DNA of 64,000 bases from Methylobacterium thuringiense (GCF_022179645.1 NZ_BPRA01000004.1:1-64000), one strand, 5' to 3'. Numbered from the stretch's first letter, positions 37,190 to 48,181 are shown. Notes: generated by a model from the sequence alone, not told the origin. A program made the numbers and translations.

Positions 37190-38080
37190 ATGACCGCACT
37201 CGCCAATCACCGCTTCCTGAAGATGCACGGCGCCGGCAACGCCATCGTCGTGCTCGACCTGCGCAGCTCGCGTCATATCGTGAGCGGCCGGGAGGCGAAG
37301 GCCATCGCCGAAGATCCGCGCTCGCATTTCGACCAGTTGATGGTGCTCCACGACGCCGTCACGCCCGGCACCGACGCCTATCTCAGGATCTACAACACCG
37401 ACGGCTCCCGCGCCGGCGCCTGCGGCAACGGCACCCGCTGCGTCGCCTTCGCCATGCTCGACGACCCCGCCATGGCGCGTCCGGTCGAGTGCGGGTCTCT
37501 GACGCTGGAGACCGAGGCGGGGCTCGTCGGCGTGAAGCGGGTCGCCGACCGCAGCTTCACCGTCGACATGGGCAAGCCGCGTCTCAAGTGGGACGAGATT
37601 CCGCTCCGCGATCCTTTCCCCGACACGCGCCGGATCGAATTGCAGATCGGCCCGATCGACGATCCGATCCTGCACTCGCCGGGTGCGGTCAGCATGGGCA
37701 ACCCACACGCGATCTTCTTCGTCGACCGCGATCCCGAGGCATACGACCTCGAACAGATCGGGCCGATGCTCGAAGGTCATCCGATCTTCCCGGAGCGCGC
37801 CAACATCTCGATCGCCCAGGTCGTCGCCCGCGACATCATCAAGCTGCGCGTCTGGGAGCGGGGTGCAGGCCTGACGCTCGCCTGCGGCACGGCCGCCTGC
37901 GCGACGGTGGTCGCGGCCTCGCGGCTGCGCATGATCGGCCGGCAGGCCACCGTGAGCCTGCCCGGCGGCCAGCTCTCCGTCGAATGGCGGGCCGACGACC
38001 ACGTCCTGATGACCGGCCCGGTCTTCCTCGAAGGGGAGGGCACCTTCGCGCCGGAGATCTTTTCCGGGCTCGCCCCTTGA
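37190..38080 (+). CDS. dapF: Diaminopimelate epimerase
   Basis: DapF converts LL- to meso-diaminopimelate for lysine and peptidoglycan synthesis. The 296-residue product has both catalytic cysteines, in GACGNGTRC and in [12 protein letters not shown]. The ATG at 37190 begins [17 protein letters not shown], matching the family N terminus; the open frame upstream to 36794 is not homologous. It has no clear ribosome binding site. Its stop overlaps the mtaB start. Confidence 0.95.
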   Translation: MTALANHRFLKMHGAGNAIVVLDLRSSRHIVSGREAKAIAEDPRSHFDQLMVLHDAVTPGTDAYLRIYNTDGSRAGACGNGTRCVAFAMLDDPAMARPVECGSLTLETEAGLVGVKRVADRSFTVDMGKPRLKWDEIPLRDPFPDTRRIELQIGPIDDPILHSPGAVSMGNPHAIFFVDRDPEAYDLEQIGPMLEGHPIFPERANISIAQVVARDIIKLRVWERGAGLTLACGTAACATVVAASRLRMIGRQATVSLPGGQLSVEWRADDHVLMTGPVFLEGEGTFAPEIFSGLAP

Positions 38081-39354
38081 GCGTCGAGACGCTCACCTTC
38101 GGCTGCCGGCTCAACACCGTCGAGTCCGAGGTGATGCGCAGCCATGCGCTCGGGTCGTCTGCCGACCGCGATCTCGTCCTCGTCAACACCTGTGCAGTGA
38201 CGGCAGAAGCCGGCCGGCAGGCGCGCAAGGCGATCCGAAAGCTCGCGCGGGAGCGGCCCGACGCCGAGATCGTCGTCACCGGCTGCGGCGCGGAGATCGA
38301 GACGCAAGCCTATGCCGGCATGCGGGAGGTCGCCCGCCTCGTGGGCAACGCCTCCAAGACCAAGCCCGAGACCTGGGCGACGCCCGCCGCGAACGATCCC
38401 GGCATCGGCGCGGTCATGCAGGCCCGCGAAACGGATGCGACGCGGATCACTGGCATGGCCGGACACACCCGGTCCTTCGTGCCGGTGCAGAACGGCTGCG
38501 ACCACCGCTGCACCTTCTGCGTGATCCCGTTCGGACGCGGAAACTCGCGCTCGGTTCCCCTCGACGACGCCGTGGCCCAGGTTCGCCGCATCGTCGCCCA
38601 TGGCGGCCGCGAGGTGGTGCTGACCGGCGTCGATCTCACCGCCTACGGCCGCGACCTCGACGGGAACCCCACCCTCGGCCGCCTCGTGAAGGCGATCCTG
38701 TCCGCGGTGCCGGAGCTCGCCCGCCTGCGGATCTCCTCGATCGACTCGGTCGAGGCGGATGACGACCTGCTCGACGCCTTCGCGAGGGAGGCGCGGCTGA
38801 TGCCGCATCTCCACCTCTCGCTGCAGGCCGGCGACGACCTGATCCTCAAGCGGATGAAGCGCCGGCATACCCGCGCCGACGCGATCCGCTTCTGCGAGGA
38901 GGTACGCCGCCTGCGTCCCGAGACGGTGTTCGGCGCCGACCTGATCGCGGGATTTCCGACCGAGACCGAGGCGCAGTTCGCCCGCTCCCTCGACCTCGTC
39001 GCGGAATGCGGCCTGACGCATCTCCACGTCTTCCCGTACTCGCCCCGCCCCGGCACGCCGGCCGAACGAATGCCGCAGGTCGCGGGCGACGTGGTGCGCG
39101 AACGGGCTGCGCGACTGCGCGAGGCCGGTGCCTCGGCCTTGATCCACCATCTCGACGGCGAGGTCGGGCAGACCCGGTGCATCCTGGTGGAGCGAGGCGG
39201 CATCGGACGCACCGAGACGTTCACGGCCGTGCGGCTCGACGACGACCTCGGGACGCGTCTGTCCCCGGGCGATCTCGCCGACGTCGCGATCGGCGGGCAT
39301 GACGGGCGACGACTCACCGCTGCGCGTGTTGCGAAAAACCCGCTCGTCGGGTAA
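38077..39354 (+). CDS. mtaB: tRNA (t6A37) methylthiotransferase MtaB
   Basis: MtaB adds a methylthio group to t6A37 of ANN-decoding tRNAs. The 425-residue product has the N-terminal UPF0004 domain with cluster cysteines in [20 protein letters not shown] and TGCGAE. The radical-SAM motif CDHRCTFC, the [17 protein letters not shown] segment and a C-terminal TRAM-like domain are also present. The TTG at 38077 overlaps the dapF stop (TTGA) and starts [12 protein letters not shown]; the frame is open far upstream, but that region is dapF read out of frame. Confidence 0.92.
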   Translation: MSVETLTFGCRLNTVESEVMRSHALGSSADRDLVLVNTCAVTAEAGRQARKAIRKLARERPDAEIVVTGCGAEIETQAYAGMREVARLVGNASKTKPETWATPAANDPGIGAVMQARETDATRITGMAGHTRSFVPVQNGCDHRCTFCVIPFGRGNSRSVPLDDAVAQVRRIVAHGGREVVLTGVDLTAYGRDLDGNPTLGRLVKAILSAVPELARLRISSIDSVEADDDLLDAFAREARLMPHLHLSLQAGDDLILKRMKRRHTRADAIRFCEEVRRLRPETVFGADLIAGFPTETEAQFARSLDLVAECGLTHLHVFPYSPRPGTPAERMPQVAGDVVRERAARLREAGASALIHHLDGEVGQTRCILVERGGIGRTETFTAVRLDDDLGTRLSPGDLADVAIGGHDGRRLTAARVAKNPLVG

Positions 39355-39576
39355 TGACTCGCCCGATTCTCCCATCGGATTCGTAGGTTGCGGATTGCAC
39401 CGCCTCCTGTCCGCCGGGAGGTCGGCCCTCGACCATCGCTTATCGAGCATGCGTCGGCCCCTTCTTGATCGGGGGGTGAGCCCGGACCGTTTCGGTTCCC
39501 GGGCGGCGAGGAAGAGGGTCTTCCGCAACACGAGCCGCCGACGCCGGCCTCCGCGAGAGGCCATTCAGGAGAGAGA
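39355..39576. other. Leader region of rpsA
   Basis: The 222-base gap between mtaB and rpsA shows no gene. It ends in a GGAGAGA ribosome binding site. I could not fix a convincing promoter, though one is expected because rpsA is highly expressed. Confidence 0.4.
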
Positions 39577-41292
39577 ATGTCTGCAGGTCTGAACGCGCGC
39601 GACACCGCGCCGAGCCGTGACGATTTCGCCGCGCTGCTCGAAGAGTCCTTCCTCGAACACGAGATCACCGAGGGTTCGGTCGTCAAGGGTACCGTCGTCG
39701 GCATCGAGAAGGATGTCGCGGTCATCGACATCGGCGCCAAGACGGAAGGCCGTGTCGCCCTCAAGGAATTCCACGGCCCCGGCCGTGAAGGCGACCTCAA
39801 GGTCGGCGACGTCGTCGAAGTCTATGTCGACCGCATCGAGAATGCGCTGGGCGAAGCCGTCATCTCGCGCGACAAGGCCCGCCGCGAAGAGAGCTGGGTC
39901 AAGCTGGAGAAGTCGTTCGAGAACAACGACCGCGTCACCGGCACGATCTTCAACCAGGTCAAGGGCGGTTACACCGTCGACCTCGACGGCGCCGTGGCGT
40001 TCCTGCCGCGCTCCCAGGTCGACATCCGCCCCGTGCGCGACGTGACCCCGCTGCTCGGCACGCCGCAGCCCTTCCAGATCCTCAAGATGGATCGCCGCCG
40101 CGGCAACATCGTCGTGTCGCGCCGCACCGTCCTCGAAGAGAGCCGCGCCGAGCAGCGCTCCGAGCTCGTGGCCAACCTCGAAGAGGGTCAGGTCATCGAC
40201 GGCGTCGTCAAGAACATCACCGAGTACGGCGCCTTCGTCGACCTCGGCGGCATCGACGGCCTGCTGCACGTCACCGACATGGCCTGGCGCCGCGTCAACC
40301 ACCCGTCCGAGGTCGTGGCGATCGGCGCCACGGTCAAGGTCAAGATCATCAAGATCAACCACGAGACCCACCGCATCTCGCTCGGCATCAAGCAGCTGCT
40401 CGCCGATCCGTGGGAGGGCATCGCCCAGCGCTACCCGGTCGAGGCCAAGCTCAAGGGCCGCGTGACCAACATCACCGATTACGGCGCCTTCGTGGAGCTG
40501 GAGCCGGGGATCGAGGGCCTGATCCACGTCTCCGAGATGAGCTGGACCAAGAAGAACGTCCACCCCGGCAAGATCGTCTCCACCTCTCAGGAAGTGGAAG
40601 TGCAGATCCTCGAGGTCGATCCGGTCAAGCGCCGCATCTCGCTCGGCCTCAAGCAGACCCTGCAGAACCCGTGGGAGGCCTTCAACGAGAAGCATCCCGT
40701 CGGGTCCGAGGTCGAGGGCGAGGTCAAGAACAAGACCGAGTTCGGTCTCTTCATCGGCCTCGAGGGCGACGTCGACGGCATGGTCCACCTCTCGGACCTC
40801 GATTGGCAGCGCCCCGGCGAGCAGGTCATCGAGGAGTTCAAGAAGGGCGACATGGTCAAGGCGCAGGTTCTCGACGTCGACGTCGAGAAGGAGCGCATCT
40901 CGCTCGGCATCAAGCAGGTCGGCGGCGATCCCTTCGCCGAGGCCGGTGACCTCAAGAAGGGTCAGATCGTGACCTGCGAAGTGACCGAGGTGAAGGATTC
41001 GGGCCTGGAGGCGAAGATCGTCGACAGCGACATGACCACCTTCGTCCGCCGCGCCGAACTCGCCCGCGATCGCGGCGACCAGCGCCCCGAGCGTTTCGCC
41101 GCCGGCGAGAAGTTCGATGCCCGCGTCGTGCAGTTCGACCGCAAGGCACGCCGCGTCCAGGTCTCCATCAAGGCGCTCGAAGTCGCCGAGGAGAAGGAGG
41201 CGATGGCCCAGTTCGGTTCGACCGATTCCGGTGCCTCGCTCGGCGAGATCCTCGGCGCGGCCTTCAACAAGAAGAAGGGCGACGACGAGTAA
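39577..41292 (+). CDS. rpsA: 30S ribosomal protein S1
   Basis: S1 binds mRNA and helps initiation on structured or SD-poor messages. The 571-residue product shows the usual six S1 repeats; clear examples are GSVVKGTVVGIEKDVAVIDI (repeat 1), GQVIDGVVKNITEYGAFVDL (repeat 3) and AKLKGRVTNITDYGAFVEL (repeat 4). Each repeat carries the RISLGIKQ-type ending. Length is typical of alphaproteobacteria. A strong terminator follows immediately. Confidence 0.98.
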   Translation: MSAGLNARDTAPSRDDFAALLEESFLEHEITEGSVVKGTVVGIEKDVAVIDIGAKTEGRVALKEFHGPGREGDLKVGDVVEVYVDRIENALGEAVISRDKARREESWVKLEKSFENNDRVTGTIFNQVKGGYTVDLDGAVAFLPRSQVDIRPVRDVTPLLGTPQPFQILKMDRRRGNIVVSRRTVLEESRAEQRSELVANLEEGQVIDGVVKNITEYGAFVDLGGIDGLLHVTDMAWRRVNHPSEVVAIGATVKVKIIKINHETHRISLGIKQLLADPWEGIAQRYPVEAKLKGRVTNITDYGAFVELEPGIEGLIHVSEMSWTKKNVHPGKIVSTSQEVEVQILEVDPVKRRISLGLKQTLQNPWEAFNEKHPVGSEVEGEVKNKTEFGLFIGLEGDVDGMVHLSDLDWQRPGEQVIEEFKKGDMVKAQVLDVDVEKERISLGIKQVGGDPFAEAGDLKKGQIVTCEVTEVKDSGLEAKIVDSDMTTFVRRAELARDRGDQRPERFAAGEKFDARVVQFDRKARRVQVSIKALEVAEEKEAMAQFGSTDSGASLGEILGAAFNKKKGDDE

Positions 41293-41311
41293 GTTCGTCC
41301 GAGCTCTGATC

Positions 41312-41347
41312 GCCCCGGGATCGGTTCGCCGATCCCGGGGCTTTTTT
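41312..41347 (+). terminator. Intrinsic terminator after rpsA
   Basis: GCCCCGGGATCGG (41312-41324), loop TTCG, CCGATCCCGGGGC (41329-41341) is a perfect 13-bp stem followed by six T residues (41342-41347). Confidence 0.95.
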
Positions 41348-41769
41348 GTTTCTGGACCCTGTTGGGCTTGCATGCCGAGGATCTCGAAACAGCCGTCACC
41401 CGCGTTCGGCGCCGAGCCGAACGGCCGATCTGAATGTCGCTACGGTTGTTGCGCGCGTCCGGCAGGACAACCGCGAGTGTATCGTTCCTGAACGGCTCTT
41501 GCTCGCGCGCCGCCGCCGGGGCTAAAACACCCGCCGGTGTTGGGCGAAACGCCGCGAGCCCATGCCGGTCAAGGACTTGACCCTCGCGGCAGCTCGGATC
41601 GCCCTACCGGAAAGACTGAGTGCAAACCGCGGCTCCGCATGGGATGCTGCGGTAAGCGAGTCGAAAATTGACCGGCCCCGAAGCCGCCTGATCCGTCGTT
41701 TCGACGGCACCGGGGCGCGGGGCGCGCACCGGCCGGCACAGGCCGGAAGGCGAAGGAGTGAGCCGTCGC
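41348..41769. other. Spacer between the rpsA terminator and sppA
   Basis: About 420 bases with no convincing gene; a 137-codon open frame from 41562 overlaps sppA and looks like its shadow. The only feature noted is a promoter-like pair at 41499-41527. Confidence 0.5.
41499..41527 (+). promoter_or_regulatory. Possible sppA promoter
   Basis: TTGCTC (41499-41504) and CTAAAA (41522-41527), 17 bases apart. A small inverted repeat, AACACC/GGTGTT (41526-41541), overlaps the predicted transcription start. Confidence 0.45.
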
Positions 41770-42741
41770 ATGGCCGCAGACGCCGAAGTTCTGATCGATC
41801 GTCGGCGCTTGCGCCGCAAACTCACCCTATGGCGGGTGCTCGGCATCGGCGGACTGATCGTGGCGGTGGGAGCCGTCGGCTATCGCGCCCGGGTCGGCAC
41901 GGAGGTCTTCGGTTTCTCGGCGGCGCCGAGCCAGATCGCGCGGATTTCCATCGGCGGCTTCATCGCCGGCAGTGAATCCACCACCAAGCTGATCAAGAGC
42001 GTCGGCGAATCCGCCGCCGTGAAGGGCGTGGTCGTCTCGATCTCCTCGCCGGGCGGCACGACGACCGGCTCAGAGGAACTCTACCGCAACCTCCGCGCAC
42101 TCGCCGAGAAGAAGCCGATCGTGGCCTTCGTCGACGGCACCGCCGCGTCGGGCGCCTACATCACGGCCATCGCGGCCGACCACATCGTCGCGCGCGAGAC
42201 CGCGCTCGTCGGCTCGATCGGCGTGCTGTTCCAGTACCCGGAAGTGTCGGGGCTGCTCGACAAGGTCGGCGTCAAGATGGAGTCGATCAAGTCCTCGCCG
42301 CTCAAGGCCGAGCCGTCGGGTTTCACCCCGACCTCGCCCGAGGCCCGCGCCGCCCTCGCCTCTGTCGTCTCCGACACCTACGGCTGGTTCAAGGGGCTCG
42401 TCGCCGAGCGCCGGCACATGAACGACGAGGAACTCGCCAAGGTCACCGACGGCCGGGTCTTCTCCGGCCGGCAGAGCATTCCGCTCAAGCTCGTGGACGA
42501 GCTCGGCGCCGAGCGTCAGGCGGTGGCGTGGCTCGAGGCGAACAGGGGGGTCGCCAAGGACCTCCCCGTGAAGGACTGGAAGCCGAAATCCGGCAGCGGC
42601 TTCACCCTGTGGTCGGCTTTGGGCTCCAGCGCGTCCCTGATCGGCCTCGACGAGCTCGCAGCGCGGCTTCGCGCCGTCGGCACGGAGGCGGAAGGCTATG
42701 CCGGCGGAGGCCTCCTCGTGCTCTGGCGCCCGGCGCCCTGA
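41770..42741 (+). CDS. sppA: Signal peptide peptidase SppA (family S49, short form)
   Basis: SppA degrades cleaved signal peptides in the membrane. The product has a hydrophobic anchor at about residues 18-40, the nucleophilic Ser in [13 protein letters not shown], and the general-base Lys in [12 protein letters not shown], the Ser/Lys dyad of S49 peptidases. At 323 residues it is the short, single-domain form. Start choice: ATG at 41770 lies 11 bases after AAGGAG; an in-frame GTG at 41758 would overlap that site, so ATG is preferred. It may be co-transcribed with ihfB. Confidence 0.92.
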   Translation: MAADAEVLIDRRRLRRKLTLWRVLGIGGLIVAVGAVGYRARVGTEVFGFSAAPSQIARISIGGFIAGSESTTKLIKSVGESAAVKGVVVSISSPGGTTTGSEELYRNLRALAEKKPIVAFVDGTAASGAYITAIAADHIVARETALVGSIGVLFQYPEVSGLLDKVGVKMESIKSSPLKAEPSGFTPTSPEARAALASVVSDTYGWFKGLVAERRHMNDEELAKVTDGRVFSGRQSIPLKLVDELGAERQAVAWLEANRGVAKDLPVKDWKPKSGSGFTLWSALGSSASLIGLDELAARLRAVGTEAEGYAGGGLLVLWRPAP

Positions 42742-42791
42742 TCGCGACGAGCCGCGCCTCCCGCCCATACCGGACCTCGGAAGACGGACGC

Positions 42792-43097
42792 ATGATCAAA
42801 TCGGAACTCGTGCTCAAGATTGCCGAGCAGAACCCCCATCTCTACCAGCGCGACGTCGAGACCCTGGTCAACGCGATCCTCGACACCATCGCCGACGCCC
42901 TCGCCCGCGGCGACCGGGTCGAGCTGCGCGGCTTCGGCGCCTTCTCGGTGAAGCGTCGTGAAGCGCGGCGCGGACGCAACCCGCGCACGGGCGAAGCCGT
43001 TGCCGTGTCCGAGAAGGCGATCCCCGTGTTCAAGACGGGCAAGGAGATGCGCCTTCGCCTCAACAAGGCGGGGATCGGCGCGGAAGCGGTCGGTTAA
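42792..43097 (+). CDS. ihfB: Integration host factor subunit beta
   Basis: IHF bends DNA at specific sites in replication, transcription and recombination. The 101-residue product starts [20 protein letters not shown] and has the DNA-contacting arm [21 protein letters not shown] with the proline that intercalates in DNA. HU proteins share the fold, but the IKSELV start and YQRDVE match the IHF beta group. It lies 50 bases after sppA, a conserved neighbourhood in alphaproteobacteria. Confidence 0.94.
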   Translation: MIKSELVLKIAEQNPHLYQRDVETLVNAILDTIADALARGDRVELRGFGAFSVKRREARRGRNPRTGEAVAVSEKAIPVFKTGKEMRLRLNKAGIGAEAVG

Positions 43098-43134
43098 TCC
43101 TGAGCCGTCCCGAAAAGCCCGCCGGAGACCCGAG

Positions 43135-43488
43135 ATGATCCGCTTCCTCAAGGCCCTGATCCTGCTGCCCGTTGCGCTCGTCGTGCTGCTCCTGGCCGTG
43201 GCCAACAGGAACGCCGTGACGCTGTCCTTCGACCCGTTCTCGCCCGAGCCGGCGTTCAGCATCGTGCTGCCGCTCTACGCCATCGTCTTCGCGGCCGTGG
43301 CTGTCGGCATCCTGGTCGGCGGCATCGGTGCCTGGCTCGGACAGGGCAAGACCCGCGCGAGCGCCCGCCACCATCGCCGCGAGCGCGAGAAGCTGGAGCG
43401 CGAGACCGCTCAGATCCGCACGTTCGGTCCCGACGCCGGCAGCCCCGCCTATGGCGGCGGCCGTGCGGCCCTGCCGGCGCCGCGCTGA
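43135..43488 (+). CDS. LapA-domain (DUF1049) inner-membrane protein
   Basis: The 117-residue product has two hydrophobic segments (about residues 4-24 and 42-66) enclosing the NRNAVTLSFDPFSPEP loop, then a basic coiled segment (RHHRREREKLERETAQ). This is the LapA/LapB-partner layout; E. coli LapA works with LapB in control of LPS synthesis. The ATG follows CCGGAGACCCG. It is packed between ihfB and trpF, as in other alphaproteobacteria. Confidence 0.85.
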   Translation: MIRFLKALILLPVALVVLLLAVANRNAVTLSFDPFSPEPAFSIVLPLYAIVFAAVAVGILVGGIGAWLGQGKTRASARHHRREREKLERETAQIRTFGPDAGSPAYGGGRAALPAPR

Positions 43489-43514
43489 TCGCGCCGGAGG
43501 TTCGAACCCGGCCG

Positions 43515-44159
43515 TTGCCCCCCATACAGGTCAAGATCTGCGGTCTCAGCACCGAGCCGACGCTCGATGCCGCCCTCGATGCGGGCGCCGACCTCGTCGG
43601 CTTCGTGCATTTTTCGAGGAGCCCGCGCCATGTCGCCCTCGACCATGGGGCAGTGCTGTCGCGACGCGCGAAGGGCAGGGCAGGGCGCGTCGTGTTGTTG
43701 GTCGATCCCGACGATACCCTCGTCGCCGCTGCGGTCGCGTCCCTGGATCCGGACCTGATCCAACTGCACGGGCACGAAAGCCCTGCGCGCGTCGCAGCGA
43801 TCCGCGCGCGGACCGGGCTCCCGGTGATGAAGGCACTCGGCGTGGCCACACGCGCTGATCTCGCGACGATCGCCGAATATTCGCACGCCGCCGACCGCAT
43901 CCTCTTAGACGCCAAACCGCCGAAAGACGCCGCACTGCCCGGCGGTAATGGTCTCGCGTTCGACTGGAGTCTTCTGTGCGGAGCGGACTTGCCGGCAGGC
44001 ACCATGCTGTCGGGCGGCCTCACGCCGGAAACGGTGGCGGAAGCGCTGCGGCGCACGGGACTGACGGCGGTCGACGTGTCGTCCGGGGTTGAGACGGTCC
44101 CCGGAGTAAAGGACATCGACAGGATCGCGGCGTTCGTTGCGGCAGCCCGCCAAGTCTAA
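43515..44159 (+). CDS. trpF: Phosphoribosylanthranilate isomerase
   Basis: TrpF performs the third step of tryptophan synthesis. The 214-residue TIM-barrel has the catalytic Cys in [15 protein letters not shown] and Asp in ILLDAKPP, with the phosphate-binding [14 protein letters not shown] and VDVSSGVE ends. A TTG at 43515 is the likely start; GGAGG lies 14 bases upstream, which is long, so the start is uncertain by a few codons. trpB follows after 112 bases. Confidence 0.92.
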   Translation: MPPIQVKICGLSTEPTLDAALDAGADLVGFVHFSRSPRHVALDHGAVLSRRAKGRAGRVVLLVDPDDTLVAAAVASLDPDLIQLHGHESPARVAAIRARTGLPVMKALGVATRADLATIAEYSHAADRILLDAKPPKDAALPGGNGLAFDWSLLCGADLPAGTMLSGGLTPETVAEALRRTGLTAVDVSSGVETVPGVKDIDRIAAFVAAARQV

Positions 44160-44271
44160 CCTGAGCAATGGCGGGGTCGATACCGCCTCGTACGGCCGCA
44201 TTGCAGGCCGCCGTCGACAGGTCTACGCAGGCGCAACATCCACGAAAATCCCTTCGCGAAGGACATCGTCC

Positions 44272-45513
44272 GTGACCATCGCTCCCGAGCCCAATTCCTT
44301 CCGCACCGGTCCGGACGAGCGCGGCCGCTTCGGCATTTTCGGCGGGCGCTTCGTCGCCGAGACGCTGATGCCGCTGATCCTGGAGTTGGAGAAGGCCTAC
44401 GAGGCCGCCAAGGACGATCCGGGCTTCAAGGCGGACATGGAGTCCTTCGGTACCCACTATATCGGCCGGCCGAGCCCGCTCTATTACGCCGAGCGGCTGA
44501 CCGAGCACCTGCGCGCGACGGCTCCGGCGGGCAACGGCGCGAAGGTCTACTTCAAGCGCGAGGAGCTGAACCACACCGGCTCGCACAAGGTGAACAACGT
44601 CCTCGGGCAGATCCTGCTCGCACGCCGCATGGGCAAGCCGCGGGTCATCGCCGAGACGGGCGCCGGCCAGCACGGCGTCGCCACCGCCACGCTCTGCGCC
44701 CGCTTCGGCCTGAAATGCGTCGTCTACATGGGCGCCGTCGATGTCGAGCGGCAGGCGCCGAACGTCTTCCGCATGAAGATGCTCGGCGCCGAGGTGATTC
44801 CGGTTCAATCCGGTACCCGGACGCTCAAGGACGCGATGAACGAGGCCCTGCGCGACTGGGTCACGAACGTCGCCGACACGTTCTACTGCATCGGCACGGT
44901 GGCGGGGCCGCATCCCTATCCGGCCATGGTGCGGGACTTCCAGTCGGTCATCGGCCGCGAGACGAGGGAACAGATGCTGGCCCTCGAAGGCCGGCTGCCG
45001 AACTCGCTGATCGCCTGCATCGGCGGCGGCTCGAACGCCATGGGCTTGTTCCATCCCTTCCTCGACGACCGCGACGTCGAGATCTTCGGGGTCGAAGCGG
45101 CCGGGCACGGCATTTCGAGCGGCCTGCACGCCGCCTCGCTCTCGGGCGGGAAGCCGGGCGTGCTGCACGGCAACCGCACCTACCTGCTGATGAACGAGGA
45201 CGGCCAGATCGCCGACGCGCACTCGATCTCGGCAGGCCTCGACTATCCCGGCATCGGCCCGGAGCACGCCTTCCTGCACGAGGCCGGCCGCGTCACCTAT
45301 CTCTCGGCGACGGACGGCGAGACGCTGGAGGCGTTCAAGCTGTGCTCCTCGCTGGAGGGCATCATCCCGGCACTGGAACCGGCGCACGCGCTCGCCCGGG
45401 TGGTCGATCTCGCCCCGCAGCGTCCGGCCGACCACCTCATGGTGCTCAACCTCTCCGGCCGCGGCGACAAAGACATCCCCCAGGTCTCCGAGATCTTTTC
45501 GAAGATGCAGTAG
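44272..45513 (+). CDS. trpB: Tryptophan synthase beta subunit
   Basis: TrpB condenses indole with serine using PLP. The 413-residue product has the PLP lysine in [15 protein letters not shown] and the conserved [12 protein letters not shown], plus the phosphate-binding [10 protein letters not shown]. The GTG at 44272 ([21 protein letters not shown]) follows GAAGGA and is preferred to an upstream ATG with no homology. trpA is not downstream; a convergent cupin remnant follows at 6 bases. Confidence 0.95.
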   Translation: MTIAPEPNSFRTGPDERGRFGIFGGRFVAETLMPLILELEKAYEAAKDDPGFKADMESFGTHYIGRPSPLYYAERLTEHLRATAPAGNGAKVYFKREELNHTGSHKVNNVLGQILLARRMGKPRVIAETGAGQHGVATATLCARFGLKCVVYMGAVDVERQAPNVFRMKMLGAEVIPVQSGTRTLKDAMNEALRDWVTNVADTFYCIGTVAGPHPYPAMVRDFQSVIGRETREQMLALEGRLPNSLIACIGGGSNAMGLFHPFLDDRDVEIFGVEAAGHGISSGLHAASLSGGKPGVLHGNRTYLLMNEDGQIADAHSISAGLDYPGIGPEHAFLHEAGRVTYLSATDGETLEAFKLCSSLEGIIPALEPAHALARVVDLAPQRPADHLMVLNLSGRGDKDIPQVSEIFSKMQ

Positions 45514-45519
45514 GTTGCC

Positions 45520-45943
45520 TCAGGAAGACGCGTTCCGCGCCATGAAGGTCGCGGGGCTCTCGTCCTCCGGGTTGGCGAAGACGATGTCGGCGGGATCGCG
45601 CCGCGGCGTGTCCACCGTCAGGAACACCAGCGGCTCGGCCAGAATCTGCGGGAGGGCGTGCACGGTGCCCTTCTCGAAGAACAGCAGTTCGCCCGGGCCG
45701 AACTCGGCTTCGGTGCCGGCATCCCCCATCCAGAACGTGCCGCGCCCGGCCACGACGTAGAGATACTTGTCGCAGGTCGTGCGGCGGCGTCGGCCTATAG
45801 ACGCGAAAGACGCGCGCGCTCGCCGCCGCGCGGTCGGTCAGAGAGGTGTCGACGAGAAGCGTCGAAGCCGTTTCGGGCAGAGACGCCGCGATGGCCGCGA
45901 CATCGAAGCGGCCGGTCGATCCGGTCGGCGCATTGTCGGTCAT
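45520..45943 (-). pseudogene. Cupin-domain protein, frameshifted
   Basis: Two adjacent frames make up one small cupin. The N-terminal half ([17 protein letters not shown], then [10 protein letters not shown]) is in one frame. From about 45778 the family continues in another frame ([19 protein letters not shown], then FGPGELLFFEKGTVHALP and TVDTPRRDPADIVF). The join falls where the metal-binding HxH of cupin motif 1 would be, so a short deletion or single-base change there removes both frame and ligands. It could be a sequencing error, but the lost histidines suggest true decay. It converges on trpB. Confidence 0.7.
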
Positions 45944-46126
45944 CTCGCCCCCTGCAGGAATGGACACGGCTGGCTCTTCGCTTCGGAGCGGAGGACGCGC
46001 AGGTCCAGCCCGTGTTCGCAGCCGGTGTCGCCCCCCTCCTCGTCAGGCGTCCGGCCCACACGGCAGCGAAGTATTTACCGTCGATGTTCAACGTTCGAGC
46101 GAGTTCCGACAGTTCAGGTTGATCGC

Positions 46127-48181
46127 ATGTCCGGCGGTTTCGTCTCGTCCCTTCGCGGCCGCATCGTCGCCGTCGCGTTGATTCCCTGCCTGGCCTTCGC
46201 GGTCGTCGCGATGCTGGCGGTGTTCGACCGCATGGCCCAGGGCCGCGAGATGGCCCGCCTGGAAGGGCTCGTCGCCCTGTCCGGCAAGATCAGCCTCTTC
46301 GTGCACGAAGCGCAGAAGGAACGCGGCGCATCGAGCCTGTTCCTCGGCGCGAAGGGCGCGCAGTTCGGGAGCGAACTCACGGCGCAGCGCCAGTCCCTCG
46401 ACGGTACGCGCGGGCCGCTCTTGAGCGGTCTCGACAGCATAGAGATCGACGGCCTCGGAGACGGCTTCGTCCGCAAGGTCGCGAACCTGCGCTCCAGCCT
46501 CGCCACGATCGACGCGCATCGCAGGGCGGTGGACACCGTCTCGCTGACGCCGCCGCAGGGGACGGCAGGCTACACGGGCATCATCGCCGAGGCCCTCGAC
46601 GTCGTGCGGGACGTCTCGCGAGTCGCGTCCGATCCCGCGATCGGCGCGCGCATTTCGGCCTATTCCGCCTTCCTCTCGCTCAAGGAATTCGCCGGCCAGG
46701 AGCGGGCCGCGGCCTCCGGCATCTTCGCCTCGGGCAACCTCGATCTGGCCGGGCTCAAGCGCCTGAGCGGGCTCGCCTCCAGCCAGGCGACCTTCGAGGG
46801 CCTGTTCCGCGCCGGCAGCCCGGCCGAACACGGTGCGGCCCTCGACGCCGCCAACGCCTCGGAGCCGGCCCGCGAGGTCGCCCGCATCCGCGGCATCGCC
46901 CTCGACACGATCCCCGGCCAGCCGCTGCTCTTCACCGATGCCAAGGGCTGGTTCAAGCTCGCGACGCAGCGCATCGACAGCCTCAAGACGATCGAGGACC
47001 AGCTGACCGCCGACATCGCCACGGAGGCCGCGGCCGTGCGTGGCAAGGCCGAGGCCGCCATCCGGATGTGGGCCGGGGCGGGCTTTGCCACCTTCGCGCT
47101 CTCGGTGATGGTCGCCTTCGGCCTCGGTTCGGCCATCGCCGGACCGCTCACCCGACTGGCCGAGACGCTGACGGCCATCGGCCAGGGCCGGACCGACATG
47201 AAGATCGCCGCGAAGGGGCCGAGCGAGGTGCGCGCCATCGCCGCCGCTGCCGCCAACTTCCGCGACAGCGTGAGGGAACGCCGTCTGGCCGGCGAGGCGC
47301 AGGAGCGGATGAGCGACGAGCAGGCCGCCCGCCAGCGGGAGGCGATGATGGGCATCGCCGACGGATTCGAGGCCAGGGTCGGCGGAATCGTCGAGGCCGT
47401 TTCGGCGGCCTCTCATCAACTCGAAGCCGCGGCTCGCGCCATGAGCGCCACAGCCGGCGAAACCTCGAGCCGCAGCACGGCGGTGGCACAGGTTTCCGAA
47501 CAGGCCGCCCGCTCCTCCGACACCGTCGCGGCGGCGACCGAAGAGCTGTCGGCTTCGATCCGCGAGATCGCCATGCAGGTGACCGCATCCGCGGACGCCG
47601 CCAGCACCGCCGAGCACGACGCCACCCGCATGACGGAAGAGGTCGAGCGCCTCGCCACTGCGGCCGGCAGCATCGGCAGCATCGTCGGGTTGATCTCGGA
47701 GATCGCCGGGCAGACGAACCTGCTCGCGCTCAACGCGACGATCGAGGCGGCGCGCGCGGGCGAGGCGGGACGCGGCTTCTCCGTGGTGGCGGCGGAGGTC
47801 AAGGACCTCGCCAGCCAGACGGCGAAGGCTACGAAGGAGATCGCGGCCCGCGTCGGCGAGATCACCACCTCGACCGAGGCCTCCGTCAGAGGAATCTCCG
47901 GCATCACGGCGACGATCCGCAACCTGTCGCGGATCTCCGCCGACATCGCCTCCGCCGTCGAGGAGCAGGGGGCGGCGACCACGGAGATCGCCCGCACGAC
48001 GGCCGAAACGTCGCAGGGCAGCCGCCTCGTCTCCGAGAACATCGCCGGCGTGGCGCAGGCTGCGGATTCCGCAAGCGCCGGTTCGGCCCAGGTGCTCTCG
48101 GCGGCGAGCGATCTCGCCCTGCAGGCGCAGGCGCTGCGATCGGAGATCGGCGGGTTCCTGGCCACGGTACGGGCGGCCTGA
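46127..48181 (+). CDS. Chemoreceptor with NIT (nitrate/nitrite-sensing-type) domain
   Basis: The 684-residue receptor has a first membrane helix at about 12-32, then a periplasmic NIT-type all-helical domain signalled by [21 protein letters not shown] second helix (about 306-328, [21 protein letters not shown]), HAMP, and an MCP signalling domain with [20 protein letters not shown] follow. The ligand cannot be read from the sequence; NIT domains are named for nitrate/nitrite sensing in one family. No che gene is adjacent, so it is an orphan receptor. The ATG at 46127 has only a weak ribosome binding site. Confidence 0.88.
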   Translation: MSGGFVSSLRGRIVAVALIPCLAFAVVAMLAVFDRMAQGREMARLEGLVALSGKISLFVHEAQKERGASSLFLGAKGAQFGSELTAQRQSLDGTRGPLLSGLDSIEIDGLGDGFVRKVANLRSSLATIDAHRRAVDTVSLTPPQGTAGYTGIIAEALDVVRDVSRVASDPAIGARISAYSAFLSLKEFAGQERAAASGIFASGNLDLAGLKRLSGLASSQATFEGLFRAGSPAEHGAALDAANASEPAREVARIRGIALDTIPGQPLLFTDAKGWFKLATQRIDSLKTIEDQLTADIATEAAAVRGKAEAAIRMWAGAGFATFALSVMVAFGLGSAIAGPLTRLAETLTAIGQGRTDMKIAAKGPSEVRAIAAAAANFRDSVRERRLAGEAQERMSDEQAARQREAMMGIADGFEARVGGIVEAVSAASHQLEAAARAMSATAGETSSRSTAVAQVSEQAARSSDTVAAATEELSASIREIAMQVTASADAASTAEHDATRMTEEVERLATAAGSIGSIVGLISEIAGQTNLLALNATIEAARAGEAGRGFSVVAAEVKDLASQTAKATKEIAARVGEITTSTEASVRGISGITATIRNLSRISADIASAVEEQGAATTEIARTTAETSQGSRLVSENIAGVAQAADSASAGSAQVLSAASDLALQAQALRSEIGGFLATVRAA

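Noticed and set aside
39565-41373. 602-codon - strand frame opposite rpsA
   Set aside because: Exact shadow of the S1 repeats with no independent support.
41562-41975. 137-codon + strand frame upstream of sppA
   Set aside because: Its second half is sppA out of frame and the first half has no ribosome binding site or homology.
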